Of a DNA stretch of 64,000 nt, positions 44,077-53,866 are shown piece after piece; within the stretch, counting starts at the first letter, position 1; each line of letters opens with the position of its first letter. A model generated the notes under the pieces. It saw nothing but the letters and a program-made list of their open reading frames with translations. It had not been told where the DNA came from and made no database searches. Source of the stretch: Singulisphaera sp. GP187 (GTDB lineage: Bacteria; Planctomycetota; Phycisphaerae; Phycisphaerales; SM1A02); NCBI GenBank assembly GCA_945869475.1, contig CAMBOV010000010.1, positions 1 to 64,000 of the forward strand. Direction: 5' to 3'. A program made the position numbers and the translations under genes.

Positions 44077-46334
44077 CCGTTCCATCCCGTCAAGAGGAAG
44101 GTGAGGTCGTCGCCGCTCACGACGCCGTCGAAGTCGATGTCACCCAATCCAGATCCGCCCCAGTTTCCGAGCAAGATCGTGAGATCGGCTCCGTTGATGA
44201 ATCCATCGCCGCTGATGTCTGGATTGAAGAGCACTCGCGAGGTGACCGTGAGTGGGACTGACTTCTCGACGAAAAGACCGCTCGCGTCCGTGCCACGAAG
44301 TGTGACCGTGTGCGATCCAACGCTGAGGCTCGCGACGAGCAACTGTCGGCCGCTGCCGATCGCACCATCGAGCGATGAAGTCCATGCAAACGCTGTGTCG
44401 GCCATGTATTGATCTTCGAGATCCCATCCCGATGCATGAAAGAGGATCGACGCTCCCGCTGGAAAACTCTGCGCGTTGTTTGGAGTGAGCAGATGAACAT
44501 CGGGTGGATTCTCGCCCAGAAGAGTCGACCAGTCGCCGTCACCAGCGATCGAGCCTTCGTCGCTCGAAGCGCCGAACTCACCGAGCGCGGCGGGCATTTC
44601 GGCATCGACGATGTTGAGTCCGTCGCTCACTCGAACCTTGACGATGCCCTGACCCACGTGCGCCACTGGAAGGTCTGCAAGTGAGAATCTCATCGACGAA
44701 TTCGCTTGATTCACGCCGATCGCCGACCACGACTGCCCGCCATCGCGGCTGAGCAAGAGGTCAGCACTCAGCGCATCGCCATCGTCATCTTTCGCACTCC
44801 AGAAGAGTTCAACGAACGGACCAACTCCGCGGTGACTCGCGACACCTGCACCATCGACAACGCGACTTCCAAGACTCACCACGCGCGGCGCCGACGGTGT
44901 GCGCGTGCGCGATGCGAGAAGCCGTCCACTCTTGAGATCTCGCAACTCGATGCGAGCGAGTTGTTGATTGCGAACGGTTGCCGGGAGCAAGACAGAAACG
45001 AGCGAATGATCGTGCAGCTGACCCGTCGCGCACGACTCGCGGGTCGTGCCGGACTTCCACCGAAGACTCGTCAACAGTTCGCCGCTCGCACCGAACGATT
45101 GAACCAACAGATCACCACGTGCATCGTCAAGAGTCGGTTGCGCAAGGTCGATCTGGTTCGCAGCGAAGAGGTCGATGGACGCAGCGCGATGCTCATACGA
45201 CCCGGTGATTTGAAGCACGCGTTGTTCATCCGACGCGGGAGTCTCGCCGCCACCAGGGGGAGCAAATGCTGTGCACTGTGAGCGTGCGTCGGTGAGGCAA
45301 TCATTGTACGTGCCAGTGTCAACCCACGCCTGATTGGTGAGCAATCCCGCGACCATCACATCACTCTGAGTTGTCGCGTGCGTCTGCCCCAAAGAGAGTG
45401 GCGACGCAAGGTGGTGTTCGACGTCGAACCCGACTGCGGCGATCGTGCTACTGGTGTGACTGCGTCCCCAGCAGTGACCGATTTCATGCGCAAACGTCCG
45501 TTGAAATCGCGTCGACTCGGTGTTTCCAAATGCAACGGCGCCGGGAATTCCGTCGGCCTGTCCATTGCCGCTGAAAGGATTGCCCGGAAGCCATCCATAG
45601 AGAAACTCTGGTCGCGCATATCCCGCGGCAGGAATCGTCGTCAGTCGAATTGTCTGCAGTGAACTCAGCAGCGCCGCGTTGCTTGAGTCAATCGCCTGCG
45701 TCCACGTCAATGGACCCAGTGGCGAGCGGTGATAGTTCAACTCTGCAACGGCGTAGATGCCGCGCATGAATGCATCGCCAACTCCAGGCTCGATCGTCGC
45801 CGCGACGGGCTGTCCACCACCTGGGGTGTAATTGATCGAGACGTATCCAACATCTAAGACCTTGCGACAGGCGAAGACCTTGTTGTCGAGCGCGTAGATG
45901 TTGTTCGCTTCATTGCTCTCAACGATGAGATTTCTGCCGTCAACGACAATCTGAAAGTCGACGTCTGTGCTCTGCGGAGGAATGAAGGTGAAATTGAGCG
46001 TGTTGTCGACCGTGAGCGAATTGGGAGTGATCGGCGCACTGATGGGACCGTTGCGCGAGAAGAACGGCGAGCCCGCAATCTGCACGCCGCCTGAATAGAT
46101 GCGCAAGACTGCGTCAACGTTTGGCTGAGCGGTCGTCTGTCCGGTGACTGCGATCTTCACGCGCACGGTCGTCGCGCGACCCGCGACAAGCGTGGTCGTG
46201 CCGAACTGTGCACCTTGTGTGAGCTCGACGCTCGCAACGCTGAGATCGACCGCAAGTGCAGAACTGCAACAACATGCTGCGAGCGCGGTCAGAACAACTT
46301 CGCTCACACGGTTCTTAGTTCGAAGCACTTTCAT
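44073..46334 (-). CDS. Secreted metzincin-type metalloprotease with CARDB-like and dockerin-like domains
   Basis: The 753-residue protein has a signal peptide (to about residue 28), an N-terminal CARDB-like beta domain (about 30-145, ending in VESNEANNIYALD), and a zinc-protease motif HEIGHCWGRSH (283-293), an exact HExxHxxGxxH metzincin pattern. Middle regions look like beta sandwich modules (Pkd/Ig-like; for example DALSADLLLSRDGGQSWS). The C-terminus has dockerin-like repeats DISGDGFINGADLTILLGNWG and DIDFDGVVSGDDLTFLLTGW. It should be an exported zinc protease. Confidence 0.88.
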   Translation of the reverse strand: MKVLRTKNRVSEVVLTALAACCCSSALAVDLSVASVELTQGAQFGTTTLVAGRATTVRVKIAVTGQTTAQPNVDAVLRIYSGGVQIAGSPFFSRNGPISAPITPNSLTVDNTLNFTFIPPQSTDVDFQIVVDGRNLIVESNEANNIYALDNKVFACRKVLDVGYVSINYTPGGGQPVAATIEPGVGDAFMRGIYAVAELNYHRSPLGPLTWTQAIDSSNAALLSSLQTIRLTTIPAAGYARPEFLYGWLPGNPFSGNGQADGIPGAVAFGNTESTRFQRTFAHEIGHCWGRSHTSSTIAAVGFDVEHHLASPLSLGQTHATTQSDVMVAGLLTNQAWVDTGTYNDCLTDARSQCTAFAPPGGGETPASDEQRVLQITGSYEHRAASIDLFAANQIDLAQPTLDDARGDLLVQSFGASGELLTSLRWKSGTTRESCATGQLHDHSLVSVLLPATVRNQQLARIELRDLKSGRLLASRTRTPSAPRVVSLGSRVVDGAGVASHRGVGPFVELFWSAKDDDGDALSADLLLSRDGGQSWSAIGVNQANSSMRFSLADLPVAHVGQGIVKVRVSDGLNIVDAEMPAALGEFGASSDEGSIAGDGDWSTLLGENPPDVHLLTPNNAQSFPAGASILFHASGWDLEDQYMADTAFAWTSSLDGAIGSGRQLLVASLSVGSHTVTLRGTDASGLFVEKSVPLTVTSRVLFNPDISGDGFINGADLTILLGNWGGSGLGDIDFDGVVSGDDLTFLLTGWNG

Positions 46335-46356
46335 GGGCTACATCATTCGCAGGGGA

Positions 46357-48198
46357 TTAGCCCCAGTTGCTCAATAGGATCGACAAATCCGCACCGTCGA
46401 CAGCCCCCGAAGAGTTCAAGTCTGCAGATCCAGGACCGCCCCACTGCGAGAGCAACATCGCAAGGTCAGCTCCGTTCACAACACCGTCGATGTTGATGTC
46501 TCCAGGCCGCACGGTGCCGCCCGAAGCAGTAATCACAACTGAGAAACTCAGTGTGCCATCCCCTTCACCTGGAATATTTTCGTCGCTCGTCAAGAGCGTG
46601 CCATTCACCGTCGTCACTCCAGCGAGAAGTCCCGTTGGGTTCACGCGCAGTCGCAACACGCCAGCGGTCGCAGCGACCGACTGCGGAAGCGCACCGATTG
46701 AAGTGACTGCAGAACCAGCAGGAATCGAGATGTAATCGGCATCGAGTTTCGACTGCAATGTCGTCCATGCGAAGTTCGTGAGCGCAACATCGATGTCGAC
46801 GACGGGTCCACCAACTGTCACAGCGACAGGAATCGAGATCGATGTTGCCAAGGATGCCGACTGCCACGAAGGTCGAGCGCGGCTGACGACCGTGCACGAT
46901 CCAGTGACGACGATCGAAGGATTCTGAACCGCTTCGGATGGACTCGTGGCCGTCGCACTCAACGCGATCGTGCCGACCGTTCCGGTGTTGACTTGCAGTG
47001 ACGCGCTGAAAGACGCCGGAGAAAGCGGCGCGATGTTTGTGACCGATCCGGTGAGTCCACTCGTCGCTGCAACTGTGAAGTTCAATTCGTCACTTCCCAG
47101 TGGCGTGACGACAGCCGCGGTATTCGTGACCTGCACAACGGCCTGAGCCGACGCTCCTTGGATCACCCGCGCCGGAACGCTCGCCATCGACGCGGCCATC
47201 ACGGCGGGAACGTGGTAATCGACCACGACTGGCATGTGATCAGTCGCTTCGTGGAGCGCGTTTGCGAGCGCATTCGATCGAGCGATATCGGCTGGGTAAT
47301 AGCTGTTGGTACCCGTGTTGATCGCGATGTTGTAATGATTTCCGTCATTGCCAAGTGTGCGATACGTGCCATCGATGAAACTGATCCCCTCGCCATCGTC
47401 GAGGTTCGCAGTCATGAGTTGAAAGTCAAATCGGTCATCGACGCCGCCGCCGACGAGCCCTGTTGACACGAGCCGAGGACTCTGCGTGTGTTTCATCGCG
47501 TTGGCCGATCCAGCCCATGTTCCAGTGCCGAGCATGTCAAAGGCCTGACCATTTCCTGCCGCGATGAACGCGAGGTAGGCCGGCTCTGTGTTGACGTAGA
47601 TATTGAAGTCGCCGGTGTAGATCGCGCGAACACCCGCACCGAGCGCATTGGCATTTGCTCGGATCGCAAGCGCACCAGTCTCACGCAGATCTTCGCTGCC
47701 GAGTGATGCTTTGAGATGAGCGCTGTACACGTAGAGCGACGAAGCAGTCGAGGTGTATCCATTCAGCGTGAAGAGCCACCGATCGGCATTCCGTCCTGCT
47801 TGAGTGAAGATGTCGGCGTGCGCAGAAACGGTTTCGCTGACAGTCTGCACTCGGTAAAAAGCGCACTGCGCACCGGCCGCTGAGTCTTCGCTTCCCGATG
47901 TTGTAAAGGTCGCTCGGTTGTAGGTCGCCCCGGCAGGCGCTGCGCCGTTGACGATCGACTGCAGAGTCGCGACCGTGCTGGCAGTCACCTCTTGAAAGAG
48001 CAGGATGTCGACGGGCTTCGCCCATCCGAATTTGTTATCGGCGTGTGCAGCAGCGATGACGGCTTGAAGCGAGGCGGCATCCCCGCCAAGGTGGGCGTAG
48101 TTGCAATTGAGCACGCGAAGTTGGGCTGATGCGGGTGCAGCGACCGCAGCAGCGACTGCACTCGCAAGAATCGCGAGAATTCGGGGGGTCGCGCGCAT
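46357..48198 (-). CDS. Secreted endonuclease/exonuclease/phosphatase family protein with dockerin-like C-terminus
   Basis: The 613-residue protein has a signal peptide (to about residue 26), then an endonuclease/exonuclease/phosphatase-like domain with VLNCNYAHLG, DILLFQEVT (catalytic Glu position), AIYTGDFNIY (Asp/Asn pair) and ATDHMPVVVDYH (catalytic His). Beta-sandwich-like repeats follow (about 330-545). The end holds the repeats DINIDGVVNGADLAMLLSQWG and DLNSSGAVDGADLSILLSNWG; the second lacks one conserved Asp. It may degrade nucleic acids or phosphate esters outside the cell. The ATG was preferred over a TTG six codons upstream. Confidence 0.85.
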   Translation of the reverse strand: MRATPRILAILASAVAAAVAAPASAQLRVLNCNYAHLGGDAASLQAVIAAAHADNKFGWAKPVDILLFQEVTASTVATLQSIVNGAAPAGATYNRATFTTSGSEDSAAGAQCAFYRVQTVSETVSAHADIFTQAGRNADRWLFTLNGYTSTASSLYVYSAHLKASLGSEDLRETGALAIRANANALGAGVRAIYTGDFNIYVNTEPAYLAFIAAGNGQAFDMLGTGTWAGSANAMKHTQSPRLVSTGLVGGGVDDRFDFQLMTANLDDGEGISFIDGTYRTLGNDGNHYNIAINTGTNSYYPADIARSNALANALHEATDHMPVVVDYHVPAVMAASMASVPARVIQGASAQAVVQVTNTAAVVTPLGSDELNFTVAATSGLTGSVTNIAPLSPASFSASLQVNTGTVGTIALSATATSPSEAVQNPSIVVTGSCTVVSRARPSWQSASLATSISIPVAVTVGGPVVDIDVALTNFAWTTLQSKLDADYISIPAGSAVTSIGALPQSVAATAGVLRLRVNPTGLLAGVTTVNGTLLTSDENIPGEGDGTLSFSVVITASGGTVRPGDINIDGVVNGADLAMLLSQWGGPGSADLNSSGAVDGADLSILLSNWG

Positions 48199-48288
48199 GT
48201 TCGAAATGTACTCCAAGACCGATCGACCTGCCCTGTTTCCTTGACATTTCGGCTACAAATATCCCTTCACCCATCCACTGGAGAACCT

Positions 48289-50202
48289 ATGAAAATCACC
48301 TTCGCCACGCTTCTCGCTCTCTGCTTCACGTTGTCGGCAACGCCGACCGTGCAGGCGCAACAACTCACGCCCGAAGTCTTCACCCTCGACAACGGCATGA
48401 AGTTCATCCTCGTGCCGCGCACCGATGAGCCAAACACGATCTCAGCGGGGTGGCTCGCCAAGGTCGGAAGCGTCAACGAGCGACCTGGCATCACCGGCAT
48501 CTCGCACTTCTTCGAGCACATGATGTTCAAAGGCACCAACACCATTGGCACCCTCGATCCGAAGAAGGACAGCGGGTTTCGCACCGCTCAGAAAGATCTG
48601 CGCAACGCGATGAATGAAGAGACGTGGACGACCCAATACACGCGATTCTTCGCTGGTCAGATTGATGATCCGTGGAACGCCGCCAATGACACCCCGAAGC
48701 TTGCGAAGTTGCGCACAGAACTCAAGACGATGATGGACAGCCAGCAGGGACGGATCAATACCGACGCGATCTCTGCGTTGCGCAAAGAACTTGCCACGGT
48801 CGAGAAGTCGACCCCTGCCGGGGCCGCACAGGCGAAGGAGATTGAGAGCTCGATCGCCGCGCTCGAAGTAAAACAGAAAGCAGTTGGATCGATCGTCAAA
48901 GACGAGTTCGACACGATTTACACCAAGGGCGGCGGAAGTCGCATGAACGCATTCACCTCGCACGACTTGACCTTCTACTTCATCAACGTGCCGAGTAACA
49001 AGTTTGAACTCTGGTGCTGGATGGAAAGCGACCGACTCAACGACAGCGTCTTTCGCGAATTCTTCAGCGAGCGCGACGTCGTGCACGAAGAGCGACGACT
49101 TCGCACCGAAAGCACTCCAACGGGCACTTTTCAAGAGCAGTTCGATGCGATGTTCTGGGTCTCATGCGGGTATGCATGGCCTGTCATTGGATGGACGAGC
49201 GACTTGAATTCGTATTCGATGGATGAGGCCCAGAAGTACTGGAACATCTACTACCGCCCCAACAACTTGGTTGGAATCATCGTGGGCGACTTCAAGCCAG
49301 CTGAAGTCAAGGCATCGATCGAGAGCTACTTCAGTCGACTTGCTCCGGGCTCATCGACGCCGCCGCCCGTGGTGACACTCGAGTCGAAGCAGATGGCAGA
49401 GCAGCGCATGAATGCAGAGGCAGAGTGCCAGCCGCAAGTTGAAGTTCGATATCACACCGTGCCCTTTCAGCACGCTGATTCGTACGCGCTCGACATGCTC
49501 GCGCAGATTCTCAATGGTCGCACCGGACGCCTCTACAAGTCGATGGTCGAAGGAAGCGAGATCGCTGCAGGCGCCTCGTCGCAGCAGGACAGCCGCAACT
49601 ATGCAGGCGCGTTCTCGTTCTCTGCTGAGACCAAGGGCAGCGCGACACCAGCGCAACTCGAAGAGGGTTGGTACGAGCAGTTGAAGCGACTGCAAGACGA
49701 ACCCGTGACCGACAACGAGTTGCAAAAGGTGAAGAATCAAGCCGCGGCTGATTCATTTCGCGGATTGCAGGTGAACTTTCGCTTGATGATCCAGATCGCC
49801 TATTGCGAGGCGCTCGGCTCGTGGGAAGAGATCAACGAGAATCCAAAGAAGTTGCAGGCCGTCACTGCCGCGGACATTCAACGCGTTGCGAAGAAGTACT
49901 TTGATGCATCCAATCGTTCCGTTGCGACCTTCGTTCGCAAGGGTGGCGCGAGCCCAGAAACCGCTTCGGGGCTCGAGGATCCTGAGATCGCACTGCTGCC
50001 TGCGCCGATGCAGGCACGGGCTCGCCAGATGGCAGCGCAGTTGCTCAAGGAGACTGATGTGCAAGCACTGCGCGAAGGAATGGCTGGACTGGCCGCCCAA
50101 GCTGAACAGATGCCACCACAGATGAAGCCGATGGTCGACTTCATGCTCAAGAAAATGCAAGAGCGCATTGCGCAACTTGATTCGAAAGGAAGTGCCAAAT
50201 GA
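48289..50202 (+). CDS. M16 zinc protease, catalytic subunit type, secreted
   Basis: The 637-residue protein has a signal peptide (to about residue 23) and the inverted zinc motif HFFEH (His73, Glu76, His77) followed by NAFTSHDLTFY in the middle, with a Gln/Lys/Glu-rich coil between them (about residues 90-205) and two further M16-type repeats in the C-terminal half. Such proteins degrade peptides in the periplasm, often with a non-catalytic partner. GGAG lies five bases before the ATG. The next gene is the partner, overlapping by ATGA. Confidence 0.92.
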   Translation: MKITFATLLALCFTLSATPTVQAQQLTPEVFTLDNGMKFILVPRTDEPNTISAGWLAKVGSVNERPGITGISHFFEHMMFKGTNTIGTLDPKKDSGFRTAQKDLRNAMNEETWTTQYTRFFAGQIDDPWNAANDTPKLAKLRTELKTMMDSQQGRINTDAISALRKELATVEKSTPAGAAQAKEIESSIAALEVKQKAVGSIVKDEFDTIYTKGGGSRMNAFTSHDLTFYFINVPSNKFELWCWMESDRLNDSVFREFFSERDVVHEERRLRTESTPTGTFQEQFDAMFWVSCGYAWPVIGWTSDLNSYSMDEAQKYWNIYYRPNNLVGIIVGDFKPAEVKASIESYFSRLAPGSSTPPPVVTLESKQMAEQRMNAEAECQPQVEVRYHTVPFQHADSYALDMLAQILNGRTGRLYKSMVEGSEIAAGASSQQDSRNYAGAFSFSAETKGSATPAQLEEGWYEQLKRLQDEPVTDNELQKVKNQAAADSFRGLQVNFRLMIQIAYCEALGSWEEINENPKKLQAVTAADIQRVAKKYFDASNRSVATFVRKGGASPETASGLEDPEIALLPAPMQARARQMAAQLLKETDVQALREGMAGLAAQAEQMPPQMKPMVDFMLKKMQERIAQLDSKGSAK

Positions 50203-51749
50203 ATTGCCAACGGACCTCAACTTTCAACCACACACGTCTCGCGACGCTTGCTCTCTCGTGTGCGACCATCGCGCTGCTTGGCACCACTGCCACCGCGGGC
50301 GATACACAGATCTCGAAGCGTCCCGAGACGCTCGTCTATCCACCGCTGCTCTTCTCACCGCCGACGGCGAGCCAGTACCGCACGACCCTTTCGGATGGCA
50401 CGACACTCTTCATGTTGCCTAGCCATGAGTTTCCGCTGATCAATCTCTCGATCAGCTGCATGGGCGGACGCAATCTCGACACTGCCAACCTCGCCGGACT
50501 CGCATCAATGACCGCGGGAATGATGCGACTTGGCGGAACAACGACGATGAGCGCGAATGACGTCGACGAACGACTCGATTTCATGGCGACCAACATGGGT
50601 GTTCGCTCACAAGACTGGACGACGACAGCGTCGATCGATTGCCTCGCGTCGAACTTCGATGCAAGCCTTGCAATTCTCATCGACACGCTGAAGAATCCTG
50701 GTTTCGACGATGCAAAGTTCAAGATCGCGCGCGCTGATGCGCTCGAAGGATTGAAGCAGCGAAACGATGATGCCTCGTCGATCAGTGGACGCGAATGGAA
50801 CTACCTGGTCTATGGAGGCGATCACTTCGAGTCACGCCAGCCCACGGGTCCATCCATTGAAGCGATCACTGTCGCCGAGATGCGAACGATGGCGGCGCGC
50901 ATCTTTCATCCAGGAAACATGATCATTTCAGTCACTGGAGATTTCGATCCAAAGACGTTGCCAGCGACGCTTGACAAGGCACTTGCAGGATGGACAAAGG
51001 GACCGGCCAACGCCGCGCCAGTTGGTCCAACGCACAAGATTCAACCCGGCGTCTACTACGTGCAGAAGGCGATCCCGCAAGGAAAGGTCATCATCGGACT
51101 CGAGTCGATGCAACGCGACAACCCTGACTTCTACGCATTCACGATGATGAACGAGATTCTCGGAGGCGGTGGGTTCTCGAGCCGCATCATGGGACGAGTT
51201 CGCAGCGACGAAGGTCTCGCATACAGCGCAGGCAGCAATTTTCGTGCGGGGATTTTCTACCCTGGAATCTTTCGTGCTGGGTATGAGAGCAAGAGCCCGA
51301 CCGTGGCACTCGCACTGAAACTCATCATGGAAGAGTTCAACAAGATGCGCGATCAACCCGTGACCGCGGCCGAACTTGATATCGCCAAAGCCTCGGCGGT
51401 CGAGACCTTCCCCTCGACCTTCGCCTCGAAGTCGGCGATGCTCGGCGTTTTCGTCTCAGACGAGTGGACCAAGCGTCCTGCTGGATTCTGGGAGAACTAC
51501 CGCGCGAAGATCACTGCCGTCACCGCGGCGGACATTCAGCGCGTCGCGCAGAAATATCTCGTTCCGTCGAAGATGGCCATTCTGGTCGTTGGCAATTGGG
51601 CTGACATTTCGAAGGGCGACTTGGCCGCACGCGCCAACATGTCGCTCTTTGGACCTGCCACCGAACTGCCGATGCGCGATCCGATCACGCTTGAACCGAT
51701 CTCAGCGAACACGTCGAGCGCAGCACCACCCGCTGCCTCAGGCGGGTGA
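50199..51749 (+). CDS. M16 zinc protease, degenerate partner, secreted
   Basis: The 516-residue protein has a signal peptide (to about residue 33) and the M16 fold pattern, but at the place of HxxEH it reads LAGLASMTAGMMRLGGT, so the zinc site is lost. The glycine-rich ILGGGGFSSRIMGRVRSDEGLAYSAGS of the second half is conserved. In bacterial M16 pairs such an inactive subunit forms a heterodimer with the active one and helps bind substrate; the ATGA coupling to the active gene fits this. Its end overlaps murJ by 12 bp. Confidence 0.92.
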   Translation: MNCQRTSTFNHTRLATLALSCATIALLGTTATAGDTQISKRPETLVYPPLLFSPPTASQYRTTLSDGTTLFMLPSHEFPLINLSISCMGGRNLDTANLAGLASMTAGMMRLGGTTTMSANDVDERLDFMATNMGVRSQDWTTTASIDCLASNFDASLAILIDTLKNPGFDDAKFKIARADALEGLKQRNDDASSISGREWNYLVYGGDHFESRQPTGPSIEAITVAEMRTMAARIFHPGNMIISVTGDFDPKTLPATLDKALAGWTKGPANAAPVGPTHKIQPGVYYVQKAIPQGKVIIGLESMQRDNPDFYAFTMMNEILGGGGFSSRIMGRVRSDEGLAYSAGSNFRAGIFYPGIFRAGYESKSPTVALALKLIMEEFNKMRDQPVTAAELDIAKASAVETFPSTFASKSAMLGVFVSDEWTKRPAGFWENYRAKITAVTAADIQRVAQKYLVPSKMAILVVGNWADISKGDLAARANMSLFGPATELPMRDPITLEPISANTSSAAPPAASGG

Positions 51750-53339
51750 TTTCGAGGCGCGTCCCAGCGCCCACCGAAGTTCTGGCATCTTTATCAGATG
51801 CGCCAGTGCCGCGACAACCCCACCGCCAATGGTGGTGAGGATCGCGAGCGTCCACACCATTGTTGACCAACTGCTGTCGGCTGGAGTGAACTGCATGGCA
51901 GCTGCGAGCGCGGCAACCATCAGCGCAGTGATGATCGCGGTGCGCACCCAGCTCGCGCGAACTTCACTGGTGATCACAGTTCCGATGCGCTGCGAGAGCA
52001 CATGCTGCATCCAGATCATCTGCACGACTGCGCAGAAAGCTGTTGAGAGGGCGAGCCCTGCGGTGCCGAGCGGGGTCCAGATGAGTGTGATGTTCAAGAG
52101 AAAGTTGAGCAGCACCATCGAGACTGAGATCTTGACTGGGGTCATCGTCTCGCCGCGCGCATAAAACGCGCGGGTGAGCACATGATTTGCGCTGTACGCC
52201 CAGATCGCCGGCGCGAACGCCATCAGAATTGTGGCGACGCGCGCGGTGTCATCGATCGTGAAGTCGCCGCCCTGAAATACAGCGGCGGTAAGTGGAGTGC
52301 GAAGCATGATGAGCCCCGCGCTTGCTGGAAGTCCGATGAACATCACGAGTCGCATCGCACGCGAGAGAGAGGCGCAGAACGCTGGAAGGTTGTGCGCCTC
52401 GCGGGCGAGCTGTGGAAAAATCGCCGTCGCGATTGAGATGCCAAAGACTCCAAGAGGAAACTCGTAGAGTCGCTGCGCGAAGGCGAGCGATCCCATCGAT
52501 CCTTCAGCGAGTGGATAGGCGATGCCAAAGATCGTCGCGCCCACAAGCGTTGGATAGCTCGCGATGAGGCCGTCCACGAAGGTGTTGATTTGCAGCACGC
52601 CGAGCCCAAGCGCCATGGGCGCCGCTTGTTTCACAACGTGCCAAAAGCTCTCGCGGGCAACTGGCGTGACTGCGCTCGGCTGCAAGTTGAGCGAACGGAG
52701 CGCCCGCCAACTCCAGAAACATTGCACGATGCCCGCGATGATCACGCTGATCGCAACGACTGCGATGTGAGTGTGTGAATCGACCTGCGCGAATCCCATG
52801 AATCGCATCGCCGATGGAGCGAGTCCGATGCATGCCCCCACCATGAAGAGGTTGAGGATGATTGGCGCGGCGGCAGTCGGCCCAAATCGACCGTGCACTT
52901 GAAGCACTGCGCCCATCAGCGCGACGCAACAGACCAGCGGCATGTACGGCAAGAGAATGAAGACGAGTTGGGCGCTCAGCAACGCCGGTGCTTGATCGGC
53001 ACTCGGCCAGCAGATCAGGAGGATCGCCTCGCCGAGAAGACAGACCCCCGCGAGAAAGATCGCGAGGCGCGAGAGCACGAGTCGTGCGAGCGCCCGAGCC
53101 GCCGCAGGATCGGACTGATCGAGCCGCGCATAGACGGGAAGAAAGCTCGAGCTCAGCGCCCCCTCGCCGAAGAGGCGGCGAAAGAGGTTTGGCACCATGA
53201 AGGCGAACGAAAACGCGTCGGTGACGATTCCAACGCCAAAGACGCGACTAAGCGCGGCATCGCGCGCGAGTCCGGTGATTCGGCTCAGAAAGGTGAGCAC
53301 CGAGAGGGTGCGGGCGTGAATCTCGAAGCGTCGGGACAT
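51738..53339 (-). CDS. murJ: Lipid II flippase MurJ
   Basis: The 533-residue protein has about 14 membrane helices and MurJ/MviN signatures: TFLSRITGLARDAALSRVFG (near the start), FMVPNLFRRLFGEGALSSSFLPVY and the later LTRAFYARGETMTPV. It flips the peptidoglycan precursor lipid II across the inner membrane. The ATG at MSRRFEIHARTLS was preferred to an upstream extension that overlaps the lipoprotein gene. No Shine-Dalgarno sequence is obvious. It converges on the M16 pair and diverges from the lipoprotein gene with 29 bp between starts. Confidence 0.94.
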   Translation of the reverse strand: MSRRFEIHARTLSVLTFLSRITGLARDAALSRVFGVGIVTDAFSFAFMVPNLFRRLFGEGALSSSFLPVYARLDQSDPAAARALARLVLSRLAIFLAGVCLLGEAILLICWPSADQAPALLSAQLVFILLPYMPLVCCVALMGAVLQVHGRFGPTAAAPIILNLFMVGACIGLAPSAMRFMGFAQVDSHTHIAVVAISVIIAGIVQCFWSWRALRSLNLQPSAVTPVARESFWHVVKQAAPMALGLGVLQINTFVDGLIASYPTLVGATIFGIAYPLAEGSMGSLAFAQRLYEFPLGVFGISIATAIFPQLAREAHNLPAFCASLSRAMRLVMFIGLPASAGLIMLRTPLTAAVFQGGDFTIDDTARVATILMAFAPAIWAYSANHVLTRAFYARGETMTPVKISVSMVLLNFLLNITLIWTPLGTAGLALSTAFCAVVQMIWMQHVLSQRIGTVITSEVRASWVRTAIITALMVAALAAAMQFTPADSSWSTMVWTLAILTTIGGGVVAALAHLIKMPELRWALGRASKSPA

Positions 53340-53368
53340 AGGTGGAGGTAGATTTCCCCATCGGCTCA

Positions 53369-53866
53369 ATGCGACTCTCTGCACCAAACATCTGCTGTCT
53401 CTTTCAACTGTTCATCGCGGTGCTCTGTGGCGTGGGTTGCAGCAGTACGCCAAAGACGATTCTCGAGAGCGATGTTCCCAATGTGCGGGGGATGGAACCA
53501 ATCGTGACGCGCGACATTGTTCGACGTGGCGACGAAATCGTTGGCATCAACGTCATCTACCGAGGCGATGTCATCGACTGCCAGGTGAACGCTCGCGACA
53601 CGATCAGCGCTTTCGACGATCAGGGATGGTCGCTCATCAGTGAGCAGGCTCGAGGCACAACGACCGTGTTGAACTTCGGCAAAGAACAGCGACGAGTGCG
53701 AGTCGACATCGCAGAAAACCAGATCGATCCGATGATGAGTCCCGCGATCCTGCGGCTTTCTCTCGTTGGCGGAGTTGGGGATGGCGCCGCGCCGGCGCAC
53801 CCTCAAGCTGTGGGAAGCGCTGTGCCATCAACTGGGCCTGAAGGATTCGCTCCGCCGGCGGAGTGA
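53369..53866 (+). CDS. Small lipoprotein, function unknown
   Basis: The 165-residue protein starts with a lipoprotein signal peptide (lipobox-like VGC near residue 23) and continues with a mainly beta-stranded, polar domain (VTRDIVRRGDEIVGINVIYRGDVIDCQVNARD) and a Pro/Ala-rich tail. No family was recognised. A GTG nine codons upstream could add residues, but the ATG gives a clean signal peptide. The 3' end overlaps the opposite-strand VanZ-like gene by 64 bp. Confidence 0.68.
   Translation: MRLSAPNICCLFQLFIAVLCGVGCSSTPKTILESDVPNVRGMEPIVTRDIVRRGDEIVGINVIYRGDVIDCQVNARDTISAFDDQGWSLISEQARGTTTVLNFGKEQRRVRVDIAENQIDPMMSPAILRLSLVGGVGDGAAPAHPQAVGSAVPSTGPEGFAPPAE

Noticed and set aside
48241-48260. 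A sigma-70 promoter before the M16 gene based on TTGACA
   Set aside because: TTGACA is perfect but no -10-like hexamer lies at 16-18 bases; the only A/T-rich stretch is much too close, so it was not listed as a promoter.
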